The translations under genes and the position numbers were made by a program. The notes beneath the pieces were generated by a model. The model ran no database searches. It was not told the DNA's origin and was given only the letters and a program-made list of their open reading frames with translations. Positions 24,141 through 35,360 of a stretch of DNA of 64,000 nt are shown here, one piece after another. This DNA is from Lithobates sylvaticus (lineage: Eukaryota > Chordata > Amphibia > Anura > Ranidae), in NCBI GenBank assembly GCA_028564925.1, contig CM053026.1, forward strand, positions 644,143,354 through 644,207,353. Direction: 5' to 3'. Within the stretch, counting starts at the first letter, position 1. Each line of letters begins with the position of its first letter.

Positions 24141-24300
24141 AAGTGGTTATATCAAGATAAAAAAAAAATTCTGACTTCACAGTGTGTAGAGAATACTCCC
24201 TGCGGGCTCTCTATGCACTGACCAGTCTGTGGCCGATAGCTCTTGGTTACAACTTTTGATAAGTATCCAGTGAGCCAATCACTGTGGTCATGGGTACACT

Positions 24301-24410
24301 TAAGGCCCCTTTCACACCGATGGGGTCCGCCTGTCCATTTTTCAGGCGGACACAATCGCACCACCCATTGTTCTCTAAGGGTTGGCAGGTGTCAGCGGAC
24401 ATGTGAAGGG
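24301..24410. mobile_element. Short foldback element, GGCCCCTTTCACAC end
   Basis: Left TAAGGCCCCTTTCACACCG, right GGACATGTGAAGGGCAC. A truncated member of the family at 8667-9123 and 33727-34113. Confidence 0.5.
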
Positions 24411-24509
24411 CACATGATGGGCACTGATGGGTGGCACTGATGCCTCTGATAGTCAGTACTAATGAGGAGGCACTCTCAGGCTTGATGGCACTGATTGGCT
24501 CTGATGTAT

Positions 24510-24664
24510 GGAGGTATTTGATCCCTGCTGATTTTGTATGTTAGCCCACTGACAAAGAAATGACCAGTCTGTAATTTTAATGGTAGGTTTATTTTAACAG
24601 TGAGAGACAGAACAAAATATCCAGAAAAACACATTACAAAAAAAGTTATAAATTGGTTTACATG
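24510..24664. mobile_element. Tc1 terminal fragment
   Basis: GTATTTGATCCCTGCTGATT through CAAAAAAAGTTATAAATTGG matches the inverse of the right end of 21273-22835 over about 150 bp. No transposase portion. Confidence 0.75.
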
Positions 24665-24900
24665 TACTGTCACTCGCTGGTATTTGATCCGGTCCGCTAA
24701 AGACAGATGGATGGGGATAAAAGACAAAAGAGAATGTTTGTTTCGGTTTCCGCACCACCACAGATAAAAACTGAAGCAGCACCTCTTTTTGGCATTAAAG
24801 GGTTGTCCGGTTTTTAATTTTTTCCCAGGGATTTAAAGGATTTGCTTTTCTCTTGGATTTATAAGTTGGCATGCTGGCTTTCTTCTTGTTGGATATACAT

Positions 24901-25396
24901 CAGTATTTCTCAACCTTATTACAGTTGAGGCACCCTTTAAAATGATGGATAGTCTCGAGGCACCGCATTCTAATATGTAAAATAACACACGTAAGACACC
25001 TAACGTTGGAGGTGATTTATTCTTTCAAAGCAAATACTTTCGCACACTGGTACTGCTAGTATTCCAATGTTTCTCTTCTCTTCTCCTTAAATTTATCTCC
25101 ATCGGTCAGCTAATTTGACCCCATTGCTGAGGGAGAGGGGCACAGAAGGGTCAAACAAGGATACTGTGGAGGCAACAGACAGGCATCCTCTTTATCAACT
25201 AATAATGTCATTGGTGTTAAGATGCCAATGTCTAGAAAGTTGTAATAGTGCATAATGAAAACCCGTGGCTTTGTGTAACTAAAGGGCAGGCTTGATCCAA
25301 CTGCTGGCTTGTATACAATTTTTGATACATTTTTAGGCATTTTGCCATGGTACCCCTGAAGAAACCTTGCCTGGGCACCCTGGTTAAAATAGGCTG
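24901..25396. mobile_element. Non-autonomous hAT element
   Basis: Left CAGTATTTCTCAACC, right GGTTAAAATAGGCTG, imperfect inverted ends of CAG type. Perfect 8-bp duplication ATATACAT at 24893-24900 and 25397-25404. Inside, AGTTGAGGCACCC and GGGCACCCTGGTT words are typical of such hAT ends. No transposase. Confidence 0.8.
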
Positions 25397-25404
25397 ATAT
25401 ACAT

Positions 25405-26179
25405 GATATAACTGTTTAGCTGTTCACCCACACCTATTTGGGATTTCTCAGAAGTCTGTATGTTTTTTTATGATTTGAGTTGTCAGCAATAAAAACCTGA
25501 CGGGTTTCTTCTCCACCAGAATAAATGTATGTTGGCTGTAGTTCTACTTTCTATATCTACGCGTTCTGGTGTGTGGCGTTAAGGCAGTTCATTGAGTTTA
25601 GATAGGCTGGCAACACCGGAGAAGCCAAACCTGAAGCAAATATCAACCCTTCATATATTTGTATGTTGGGATGCCATGCCACAATAATGGCAAGGTGCCA
25701 TGCAGAAGGGTGAAGCCAGCCTAAAGATTTAGGTGATATGAAATTTGTAGGGAGAGAGGCTTCAGGCACATTACATTGAGATCTGAAAAAGGGTTTGTGT
25801 ATAATGGTTACATTGACTGTTCTGAGAAAGGTATTCCAGAGAATACAGAATGTTCTATATTAAGGGTGTGTTTTGTGTAAGGAGGGGTTCATCAAAGTGT
25901 TTATCCTCTGCCTTGCATCTGCAGTTCAGATTGTTTCCAATTCCCATCTAGCACGCCCCGTCCTGTGAATATTCATGTTACGTGTATGAACCATCTTGTT
26001 GGTTTTCATAATTGCTAAAACAACCAAAACACCTAGCAATAGCTGAAGCCTAAAACTTTCTTCATACCTAGATGTTTTGGATTTTATGAAGATGCACCTC
26101 TTGTAAACGTAACTATCTTTCAACAGGTTATCCAGGTTAAGTTTTTTAAGTAGAAAAATGCTGCAGTTCCTATGGATGT
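25405..26179. other. Unassigned non-coding stretch
   Basis: Nothing recognised before the CR1 3' end near 26180. Confidence 0.3.
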
Positions 26180-26329
26180 TTGGTAGTCTGGTTGGGAAAA
26201 GACACAAGTCCATCTAGTTCAATCAGTAAAGGGGGGAAAAAAATTGCAATCCTAAAAACTCAACCCCATACTCTGAGGAAGGCAAAAACCCAGCAAGCAT
26301 GATCCAATTTGTTCCAGCAGGGGAAATCC

Positions 26330-26966
26330 TTAAAGTGGGTGTCATGATGTAGAGAATAAGATTTCCTTTCATTTGAGCCCAGTCTTGCCACACAGATTTA
26401 CTTGAATCCTGAGCAATCCTTTTTTATTGTTCAGTTAGAGAAATCTTGACAAAGTCTTAAACTTTGTCAAAAACGCCCCCTTGCTGTGAGTGACAGGTGA
26501 TTTACATATCTCATGCACTAGCCTGAGACAGGTTATCATCAGATCACTGGATGTTCTACTCTGCCCAGCTCTGACTACATACATGTCCCCTAAATCACTT
26601 GTCTGTGTATAGTCTGCTGACTGTTCACTGCATCCCATGATGAGAAACATCCAGTAAAGGCAGCCAATCCTGGAAGAGCTGGAGGGGAGGGGGATGTGAA
26701 TTGTGAAGTTTTTACACAGGATGTGCCTGTCTCAGGCTAGTGCAGATATGTAAATCACCTGTCACTCACAGCAAGGGGGCGTTTTTGACAAAGTTTTCAA
26801 GACTTTGTCAAGATTTCTCTAACTGAACAATAAAAAAGGATTGCTTGGGCCTCGAGTAAATCTGTGTGGCAAGACTGGGCTCAAATGAAAGGAAATCTTA
26901 TTCTCTACATTATGAAATAAAAATAAATAAATAAAAAAAACCTTTTTGGGTTTACATCCACTTTAA
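26330..26966. mobile_element. Foldback TTAA element inserted in CR1
   Basis: Ends TTAAAGTGGGTG and ACATCCACTTTAA. The body is a long imperfect palindrome: GTAGAGAATAAGATTTCC, TAACTGAACAAT and GTGACAGGTGATTTACATAT recur in inverse orientation around a spacer near 26600-26690, with arms of about 190 bp. CR1 sequence resumes after the right TTAA. No coding sequence. Confidence 0.8.
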
Positions 26967-27057
26967 TCCCTTACTGAGAAGAAACCATTCTGTGTTTTGG
27001 AGATTTAAATCTTTTCTTCCAGATGTAAAGAGTGCCCCCTTGTCATCTGTGATGACC

Positions 27058-27466
27058 TTAAAGCATTTGTAAACTGCTGGGTGTTTTGTTTATTTTTTTT
27101 TAACCCTGAAAGATAATGTCTTAATGTCACTTATGTTAAACTTAACTTAAAACAAAGCTCTTCAGTGCCGCACTGTCACCGCTGCAGGCGATCCCATCTT
27201 CACCCCGTCTTCCTTCCAGGTTGGTGGACTCTGGCTTTGTGACTGGCCGGAGCTGCGATGACGTCACACTGCCGTTTATGACACAGGATTTTTGAAGTAA
27301 CGACCCGGCCATTCCTTCAGAGTGCATGCGCCGGTGATGTTGCCGAAGGATGTACAGTAAATATCTCCTAAATGGTTCGTGTTTAGGAGATATTTACCTA
27401 TAGTTAAGCCTCATTAGAGGCTTACCTATAGGTAAAATCAGACATAGGAGTTTACTCACACTTTAA
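27058..27466. mobile_element. TTAA element inserted in CR1
   Basis: Left TTAAAGCATTTGTAAACTGC, right GTTTACTCACACTTTAA. CR1 reads GATGACCTTAA before it and TTAAAGTGAACAACTGAACA after it, so one TTAA became two. Contains the hairpin TAAATATCTCCTAAA…TTTAGGAGATATTTA at 27359-27399 and a second around AGCCTC/GAGGCT. Same family as the outer element at 47350-48943. Confidence 0.75.
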
Positions 27467-28050
27467 AGTGAACAACTGAACACCAAGTTCACTATATGGA
27501 CTAATGTTTTTGTACATGTTGCTCATATCCCCCCCCCCCCCCCCTAATCTCAAGAGAATAAATTCAGTTCCTCTAATCTTTCCTCATAGCTGAGCTCCTC
27601 CATGCCTCTTATCAGTTTGGTTGCTCTTCTCTGCACTTTCTCCAGTCCCCAGATATCCTTTTTGTAAACTGGTTCCCAAAACTGAACTTCATATTCCAGA
27701 TGAGTTCTTACCAATTTGTACAGGGGCAAAATTATATCTCTGTCTGGCTTGGCATTGCATGCTATTATTAAGCTTATGATCTAACACCCAGATCATTCTC
27801 CACTATGGATCCCCTCCAGCCCCCAAGTGCATAGCTTTACATTTATCAAAATTAAACCTCATTTGCCACATAGTTGCCCAATTAAATCAGTGTTTTGAAA
27901 TTGGCTTGTAAGTTGGAGACATTTGGTAAGGACGTTATTCCACTGCATAGCTTTGGGTCGTCTGCAAACACTGAAATGTTTCTTTTAATCCCAGATCCTA
28001 TAACATTTATAAGTATATTAAAAAGTAAAAGTCCCAACACAGGGAATTCC

Positions 28051-28440
28051 AGAGGGAATTCCACATCTTTTCCGCTCTTACAGTAAATAACCCTCTACGT
28101 AGTTTAAGGTTATACCTCTTTTCTTTCAATTTTAATGAGTGGCCACAAGTCTTGTTCAACTCCCTTCTGCGAAAAGTTTTATCCCTATTGTGGGGTCACC
28201 AGTACGGTATTTGTATATTGATATCATATCACCTTTCAAGCGTCTCTTCTCCAGAGAGATTAAGTTCAGTGCTCGCAACCTTTCCTCATAACTAATCTCT
28301 TCCAGACCCTTCATTAGCTTTGTTGCTTTTCTCTGGACTCTCTCCATTTCCAGCACATCCTTCCTGAGGACTGGTGCCCAGAACTGGACAGTATACTCTG
28401 TGCGGCTGGACCAGAGTCTTGTAGAGCGGGAGCATAAACA
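28051..28440 (-). mobile_element. Second CR1 LINE fragment
   Basis: Minus-strand translation gives VLEMERVQRKATKLMKGLEE, ISYEERLRALNLISLEKRRL and KGDMISIYKYRTGD, the conserved C-terminal block of CR1 ORF2. It lies 5' of the palm region of 26180-28050 on the same strand, the wrong order for one copy, so it is a separate CR1 piece joined near 28050. Confidence 0.75.
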
Positions 28441-28444
28441 AGGG

Positions 28445-28663
28445 GCCAGTTTACTGTCCTTCCAACTTTAGGGGGGCCAGACTGTAACCGCTGGGAGTAG
28501 AAAAGGTCCTGGTATTGGTGGGCGTAAACCATGCCATAGGTTTGTTGGTCAGTGGGAGGAATGGTGCCCCATCATTGGTGTCAGTGGGAGGAATAGTGCC
28601 CCAAGGGCCGGATAAAGACCAAGGGCCAAATGTAGCCCACGGGCCGCAGGTTGGAGACCACTG
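28445..28663. mobile_element. hAT-like fragment, right end only
   Basis: Ends GCAGGTTGGAGACCACTG, the inverse of a CAGTGGTCTCCAACC terminus common in hAT elements. Inside, GTCAGTGGGAGGAATGGTGCC is repeated about 30 bp apart. The left terminus is absent. Confidence 0.5.
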
Positions 28664-28780
28664 GTCTAGGTGATCAGAAATTATTTCCTGAGTTTGGCAT
28701 AGCATGCTTTACCATATTGTGTTGGAGCTGTATGTTCTAATATTTATTTATTTTCTTCCTTTTCATATAAATAAGCGGTT

Positions 28781-28880
28781 TATTTGTAGTCGGTAGAAGA
28801 AATCTGAATGAAATTACACTAATATCTCAAACTATACCTACTTAAATAGTGTAATTTCGTTCAGATTTCTTCTACAAATA
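28781..28880. repeat. Short inverted repeat
   Basis: GTAGAAGAAATCTGAATGAA at 28793 pairs with TTCGTTCAGATTTCTTCTAC ending at 28875. Outer TATTTGTAG/CTACAAATA extends it. The loop is about 25 bp. Could be a tiny foldback element. Confidence 0.8.
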
Positions 28881-29792
28881 AAGGAAGTTTGCATAAGGTT
28901 TTGACCTTTCTGTTTTTAAGCTTCTTGAGCATATTGTTGGCAAGCCATTAAGTGCCAGCAGTGGCCAAAAAAGATACCTAGATATTTAATTACTTTTTTT
29001 TTTTTATTTTTTTTTTTTTCAAGCAGCATTTTGGTAAACCTGCTGGCCCTAAGTGCTTATTAAATTTGAATTTGGGTGGAGTTGGCTTATAAATTGTGTG
29101 GGTTAAGTTGTGTTACCCCCCACCCCCCCAAGGTGCAAAGGCAGCGGATGGGGTACATATGACCCAGTCAAGCAAATGGAGTTGCACGGCAAACAATTTA
29201 CATTGTGACACACTGGTGTGCCATTTATGGGGTTGAAATGGGCAGTGAGAAGGCATCCTATCGCATCGTCACCACCTTTCAAACCACTCTGAAGAGCATT
29301 TTTCAGAAGCACGACAATTTTAGACACAGCTAAAGCAAGGATGAATATTATTTTGAGTCATTTATATATTGCAATGGTGTACTTTATATTTCTATATGTA
29401 GTAGTAGCAGATGCCTAATCAGGGCAGTAAATGGCTCGGTAGTTAAAGAGGAGGAGTGGGGATGAGGGATGCTCCTGTCTTGTTCCTTCTGTGAAAATTA
29501 AAGGGAGAACACATAAGACCCCATTTATCATCCTTAGTGGTACGTGCTCTTTGACAAATAAATGTAGTGGCTGATGGGTTTACTGGGTAGTTTTTTTTTT
29601 TTCTGTTTAGGCAGAGGAGGTATCAAGGCTAGTGCTGGAAATGTGGAAGAATCTTTTCACTTGACACCATTTCATTGCACACTTCATTGCACAGTAAGTG
29701 TATCAGCAGAGTTGATATATAAAACCAGGGAAGGTGTTTGCCAATTATGAAGACAAACTGCCGTTTGTAAGATGTGCCATGGAAATTTTGTT
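28881..29792. other. Unassigned non-coding stretch
   Basis: Contains a T-rich tract (28996-29020) and a C-rich run near 29117. No exon or repeat recognised. Confidence 0.3.
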
Positions 29793-30462
29793 TTAAAGTA
29801 GTTGTTAAACCTTTCACAAAGATAACCTCTTTCGTAAGTTGTACCTATTTATCTGCAGAATGTATAAGCTTGTCTGAGCTGGTAGTAAACGGGTTGGAGA
29901 GCCAAAATTACACTCTGCAGAGCTCAGTGAGGAGAGTTCTGAGAGCTGATTGGAGGAAAGGGACACATCCCCCTGCACAGGAACAGAGCTGAGGCTGTCA
30001 ATCAACTGGACACTCCTGAAAAAGAAAAAGTGACATGGGAGAAGTGATTCATGCTGATATAGGAACAAAGCAGCAGAGATGGCACTAAGGCCAGCCATAC
30101 ACTGAATGTCACTCGGTTCAGCAGGAACCGGCCGAGATTCGAACCATTAATGGGCAGGCTGAATGTAGCAAGTTGATCAACTTTGGTACAACCAGCCTGC
30201 TGGATTTGCTTGCGATTATCGCAAACAGCGTCTAGCAATAATCACTTTTCCCCCGCAGGGGCAGCTTCCCCCACGCTGGGAGAAATAAATTTCTCGGATT
30301 CCACTGTCATTTTTGATGGGGGAACCATGCAAATGTTTCCTGCAACCCGTGATTGCAGGAACAAAATTTGCATTGTCTATGGCCTACCTTAGTGCTGTTA
30401 TACACAGTATAGAAGGTTATGCTTTATTCATATTTCATGTCTGAGTTTTACAACCACTTTAA
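29793..30462. mobile_element. TTAA element with nested foldback element
   Basis: Left TTAAAGTAGTTGTTAAACC, right TTACAACCACTTTAA. Hosts the GCCAGCCATACAC-type foldback element at 30086-30391. Non-coding. Confidence 0.7.
30086..30391. mobile_element. Foldback MITE, GGCCAGCCATACAC ends
   Basis: Left TAAGGCCAGCCATACACTG, right TTGTCTATGGCCTACCTTA, degenerate inverted ends. Nested in 29793-30462. Related copies are at 40490-40654, 42569-42873 and 60125-60448. Confidence 0.6.
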
Positions 30463-31394
30463 TATTTTGTGACAGTTGAGAACATTGAAGTGGATCTGGA
30501 AATGTTTATTTTATTTGCTTTGTTTTGTTCTAAAAAATATTTTAAATGCTTTTCCTTGTAGTGTTCTGTCGTTGTTAAGCCAATGCACTGATCAGGTTTT
30601 CTATGAAGAGTGCGGTCATAAATCCATTATCTGGAGGAATTTGAGGTTTTGTTTCTCCTGCAGTTAATCCCTTGACAAGGGAGCCGTTGTGTCCTTGAGA
30701 TGTGGAGGTGTGTCTGGTCTGCACATACTTGGCAGCTTATCAGTTTTTTTTAATTGCTGCAACAAATTGTCCGATACTGTTGTCAGATGTGGAGAGCGGA
30801 AAATGCAGAGGAAAGTGACCACACAACAGCCTGCCTATGTGCCGGTATGAACCATTATCGGAATAAGCTGCTGCAGTGTGCATAGGGGCAAGCATAGATT
30901 CAGGTGAGTCAGCACATGGCTCGTTCTCAGCAGTTGATCAGATTCCTGCGGCATACTGAAAATAGATTCATTCCTCTGATGTCAGAAGGACTGCGGTGGT
31001 GGTAGGCTTGCTGCGTTGGTCGCTGTGCCAGTTGAGGGCACTTGAACTAAGCTGTTTAGAAACCTAGATCTTTGTATCCTCCTGATTTTCATCAAGCAAT
31101 ACTTCATGGCAGCTTGAGTCTCAAGTTGTTTGTATTGAAGTTGGTCTTATCTAGTTACAGTACTTTTGTACAGATAATGGCAGTTCAGCCGCTATGAGCC
31201 CTTCTCGCCCCTAAAGTGATCGCTGATATCAGTCATGTCTCCCCGGCTTTAAACGGGATAAGCACAGCTTGCCGACTGTTGAACAATTTTCTATTAGTCA
31301 AGATCCAGATTGAGCATCAAGATGCGGTATAAATATTTGGATTGGATTATTGAATGGTGGGGGATATAAATTGCCATGTGTTTTTGCAAATGCT
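30463..31394. other. Unassigned non-coding stretch
   Basis: No supported gene or repeat. An acceptor-like CCTTGTAG at about 30555 has no matching donor that makes a convincing exon. Confidence 0.3.
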
Positions 31395-32200
31395 AGCCGC
31401 TTGTCTGTAAATAGTATGCAAAAGAAAATTGCGCTTAGTGTAAAAAAAAACTAACACAATTGACTTAAATGATTGGTGACAAATATGTACACACCATATC
31501 CAACAAATTGTATACATCAACGTGTTGCGCTGTCATGCATATGTAATAAGACGTGTTAATTGTGATGAGGCAAACAAAAGTCCATCTTTAGAATAGATGT
31601 GTAAACTTGTATAAGAGTCCAAAGACAAATTCTAATCCAAGGTGAAAATAAAGTGTCCTTCCAATTTCAATTGGTGCAAACACCCAGTGCCCCCCACAGA
31701 ATAGATGGGGCAAATATATCTTCTTACCAGATATGAAGACCTTCCAAGGTCTATATGCATCAGTGAGCAATCACCCCTCACTTTGGGTATGAACCACCTC
31801 AGCTGTTCAGCCTACTTGGTGGACTCCACTGATGCAACTCCCCACAACAGTTATCCTTTAGGGAACCCCAAAACCTGATCACACGGTATACCATATGAAA
31901 GAGGAAGACAAACTTGTTGCGCAGCGTTCATTAAGAACACACAAGTTTATTTCAAGGTTTTACTTACAGCAAAGATGTTAAAATAGGCTTATTGGCACCA
32001 AATGTCCTCCACGCGTGCCATGACGTCACGGCTGCTCCGTTCCTAGCCTGACGTATGTTTTATCCAATGGGGCTTCTGTGAGGCTTGTCTGTAAAGCTGA
32101 GTACACACCACTTCCTGAGGAACCGCATGAAATTCGCTATCTGGGTGTCCCTATCGGCCGCCTCCATCTGTGTTCTTCGATTGAAAAGAAAAAACCTAAA
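31395..32200 (-). mobile_element. Penelope-like terminal-repeat fragment (fossil)
   Basis: Style and parts match the terminal repeats of 53421-57436: a TGACGTCA site (32021-32028), CTTTGCTGTAAGTA-like sequence on the minus strand resembling that element's CTTTTTGTAAGTA, and near 32115 a plus-strand CTGAGGA…GAAA string in the position of the hammerhead-like motif. No coding region. Broken and of uncertain boundaries. Confidence 0.45.
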
Positions 32201-32578
32201 GGAGTGGAGCGGATAACTATTGGCTGAACAGCAGTTGCATTAAATTAGATGCATCTGCTATTCATGTATTCTGATAGGTGCTGGTTACAGCTGTCAGAGG
32301 ATAATAGCCGCAGCAGAAGATTGCTCCATTTGTATAGCATGAATGGGGGAATCTGATTATTTTTGTTCAGCACGCAGTTTGAAGGAGAATGTGTATACAT
32401 TGCATTAGGCTGATGACCCTATTGTAGCTGTGGGAAAATAACCAGATAGGGATTTTGGACATTTGATGTGCTTTTCCTGATCTGCATGGTTGTTTCAGGT
32501 TGCTGTTATAAAGTATTGAAGCTGGTGGGACAGCAAAACAACCAGATAATTGCAGCTGACGTGTTCATCTCTGAAAAG

Positions 32579-32925
32579 CTTAAGGCCTGTACACACTATC
32601 TGAAAAGCGTACAAAAAATACCGCTTTCAAATCAATCGTATGATAATCTGATCATTGGTACACAGCTATCCATAGCCGATCACGATTTTATTATCCGAAC
32701 GGATAATCACTAAAATTTTCCTTGTATAATTTTCATTTAGTCAGTACAGTTGTCCGAAAATACAATACAATACAAATACACCACAACACATGACATTGAC
32801 ATTACTTCCAAAAAATTTTCTGTCGTATGAAAATTTTTGTGACTTTAGTATTCTATTCAATTTCTACTTGAGACTGACGATCTGTTGCCAGATTTTTGCA
32901 TCGTGTGTACGGGGCATTAGTCGCA
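32579..32925. mobile_element. Foldback MITE, GGCCTGTACACAC ends
   Basis: Left TTAAGGCCTGTACACACTAT, right GTGTGTACGGGGCATTAG, inverse of each other. The interior CGCTTTCAAATCAATCGTA closely resembles 7445-7470 of the copy at 7402-7744. Confidence 0.65.
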
Positions 32926-33720
32926 TTCAACAGGATCCGTTCTGTAAGATTAGCCATTCGCTGCCTGCCTGTAATTTTTTATTTTTTTTTGGGCAGCAAA
33001 ATGTCTTTTACCATTACAGAACAAGTCCATCTTTGATTATTATGAACTGTTCTGCTCTGCCATGACCTGGATAAATGAGGGCTCATTCACACCATGTGGG
33101 GTGACTGGTGTGTTTTCCACCCTGGATCAATATCCATCACTGCAGGGGCACATAAACATTTTGTTTTCTATGCACCTCGTTCATACCACAACACTGAATG
33201 TCTCTGCAGTTCACTGTATGGCACAGTAAGTCACCTAATCTCAGGGCAACATGCTATTGTGCGGAGACCTGAATAGGTGTCAAGTTGTAAAACCTAAGAC
33301 TGGCACCGCTGCTACACAGCAGATCCATTTTAGCACATGGCTTGTGTGTGTATATACAAATACAGACCTATCTTTAAAAAAATAATAAAAATAAATAAAA
33401 AAAAAAAATAGTCCTCTCGGTATCGTGCACCTAGTACAAGTGTTTCCCCAGGCATACAGCATTTAAAAAAAAAAATAAACAAATCCTACTTATGTCTCTT
33501 TATAACCTGCGGTCTTCACTTTTTTTTATCTTTGTGTGTTCAAAAGACAATAAAAATGAAGTGTTTTGTTTACCTCTCTCCCTACTTAATGACATATGCT
33601 TGCTAGTTTAGTTTTGAAATTGGCAATACATTTTATGAATTTTCTGAATGACAGTTATTAAACATTTTTTGTTTTTTTTATTTTTTTATGCAGCATTATT
33701 AAAGAAAGTCAAACTCCTTA
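32926..33720. other. Unassigned, with weak foldback traces
   Basis: GGCTCATTCACACCATG near 33080 resembles a foldback-element end. A-rich runs at 33375-33410 and 33464-33480. No exon recognised. Confidence 0.3.
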
Positions 33721-33726
33721 TTGTCT

Positions 33727-34113
33727 TTAGGCCCCTTTCAGACGAGGCGGACTCCACTTGCACGGAGTCCGCCTCTGTCCGCCGGCTCAGCGGGAGATCT
33801 CTCCGTTGATCTCCGCTGAGCCGGCGGATGACAAGTCCCTCTCCGCTCACTGAGCGGGGAGGGGCTTGCGAGCGCCGCTGATCTCTATGGAGAGATCGGA
33901 TGAAAACGGACAGTGTGTCCGTTTTCATCCGATCTCACCCGATCCGATCCGCCAGCGACGGATCTGGACGTGTGGCCATCCGTCTGCTTTTGGCGGATCG
34001 GCCCGGGTCGGATGTCAGCGGACATGTCTCCGCTGACATCCGACGCTCCATAGAGTAACATGGAGCGCCCGTTCAGATCGTCTGAACGGTCCGATGGTGT
34101 GAAAGGGGCCTAA
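33727..34113. mobile_element. Foldback element, GGCCCCTTTCACAC family
   Basis: Left TTAGGCCCCTTTCAGACG, right GGTGTGAAAGGGGCCTAA. Built of paired blocks such as GGATCGGATGAAAACGG / inverse and TCCGCCGGCTCAGCGG / inverse, so almost all of it folds. No coding potential beyond structure-driven open frames. It ends about 130 bp before the candidate exon. Confidence 0.8.
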
Positions 34114-34240
34114 ATCTAAAAAAAAGAAAAAAAAAAAAGAAAAAAATGTCTTAAATCTAGACCTCTGTATTCTTAACACTTAGTCTTGATTTGTACAGTT
34201 TTTTTATTTAAACCCACTTGAACTTTTTTTTGTCTTGCAG

Positions 34241-34442
34241 CCCTTTTCTGCAAAATTAACTACTCCCAGCAAGAACTTGCATAATCAGCTTCTGTCTTCC
34301 CTGAAAAACACGACTTCACAGCCAGTTCCCACCTCCAAAGCCAGACTTCACTCCACTGAACAGCGGCGGGGGAGTGTGGGGAGGAGCGCAGTGACTGTCA
34401 GAGTGACATCGCCACCTAGCGGAAACCAGCAACCAAGTGCCG
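34241..34442 (+). CDS. Candidate internal exon of an unidentified host gene
   Basis: A pyrimidine tract ending TTTTTTTTGTCTTGCAG precedes 34241, and GTAAGAGG follows 34442. Only one of three frames is open across all 202 nt; the other two hit stops early. It encodes 67 residues starting PFSAKLTTPSKNLHNQLLSS, rich in Ser, Thr, Pro, Gln and basic residues, with RRGSVGRSAVTVRVTSPP near the end. It looks like a disordered region with possible phosphorylation sites (RRGS). The exon ends one base into a codon. No repeat overlaps it. I do not recognise the gene. Confidence 0.5.
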
Positions 34443-34860
34443 GTAAGAGGATGATGGGTAAATTGGTTATATGGAGTTTTCGAAAAGCTTTAAATTGTGT
34501 TCTATAAATACTGCAGGAAGAAAATATGGAGGTGTAGCCCATAGCAACCAGTTGGCTTTGGTTTTCTTTTGCGCACTCAGAATGTTATAACATTAAGGGC
34601 TGGATATCACCAATCTTGTAAATATACAGCAACACAACTGGAGAAATTGGTGGGGAAGTAATGAATGTCTGTCTTTTTCCCTGCCCTCTGACATTGCTAA
34701 GCTGGCTATGTGGGGCTGTCCAGATAAGTCATCTTTTCCAGTGCAATTGTATTCCTCTCCAACACTGTATAATGCTCACTTTTTTGCTCAGAGCATTTTG
34801 TATCTGCAATTATCAGTCTTTCAAAAAGTGAGCATTATGTTTTTTATAACAGTTGTACGT
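34443..34860. other. Possible intron start after the candidate exon
   Basis: No repeat recognised. GAGCATTATG/CTCACTTTTTG words near 34770-34830 form a loose inverted pair. Confidence 0.35.
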
Positions 34861-35360
34861 TTAAAGTGGTTGTAAAGGCTTAAAGCAGAGCTCACCCAAA
34901 AGGATAAGTTCCGCATTAAGGCCTCCTCACTGCTCCGGTTTATGAAATGGCACTTTTGGGGAGGAGCAGAGCCGGTACCTGATTTTGTCAGGTACCCGCT
35001 CCCACTTCCGTTCCGACCACCTAGTCGATCGTAGCAGAATTCACCTCCCCTTTCCCTTCTTGCAGTATTCCCAGAAGACTGCAAGACCATTCACAATGCG
35101 CAGTGGGCACCCGGCTGTGAAGCTGCAAGCTATCACAGCTGGGTGCCCACAGTTAAGGTGACGGAGATTGAAGATGGGAGGTGGAAACTGGGTGAGAACA
35201 GCACTGGATCATGGGGTAGGTGAGTGGCTGTTTTAAAAGTCAGCAGCTACAGTTGAAGCCCCCCTTTAAGGGTTTCACCCAATGCTTTATCTGCATTAGG
35301 GTAAAAAAAACTTTCCATGTTCACCTTCCTACTGCCCCCCTCTAAATACCTACCTGAGCC
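34861..35360. mobile_element. TTAA element, interrupted and cut by Tc1
   Basis: Left TTAAAGTGGTTGTAAAGGC. At 34879 a second TTAA element begins (TTAAAGCAGAGCTCACCC) and ends about 35269, after which outer-type sequence AGGGTTTCACCCAATGC resumes. The right terminus is missing where Tc1 sequence begins near 35361. Confidence 0.55.

Larger units (their letters stand above)
26180..28050 (-). mobile_element. CR1 LINE 3' half, split by two TTAA elements
   Basis: Read on the minus strand from 28050 downward it gives PVLGLLLFNILINVIGSGIK, the palm motif variant SVFADDPKLCSG (usually ADDTKL), VANEV-type and [10 protein letters not shown]-type blocks, DMINMYKY-like sequence and finally MDLCLFPTRLP near the 3' end, typical of CR1-type ORF2. 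It is interrupted at 26330-26966 and 27058-27466 by TTAA elements, and contains stops and a C-run at 27529-27544. The 5' half is missing. Confidence 0.8.

Noticed and set aside
30541-30665. Exon-like segment after CCTTGTAG
   Set aside because: The acceptor is weak and no GT donor with a matching open frame ends it convincingly.
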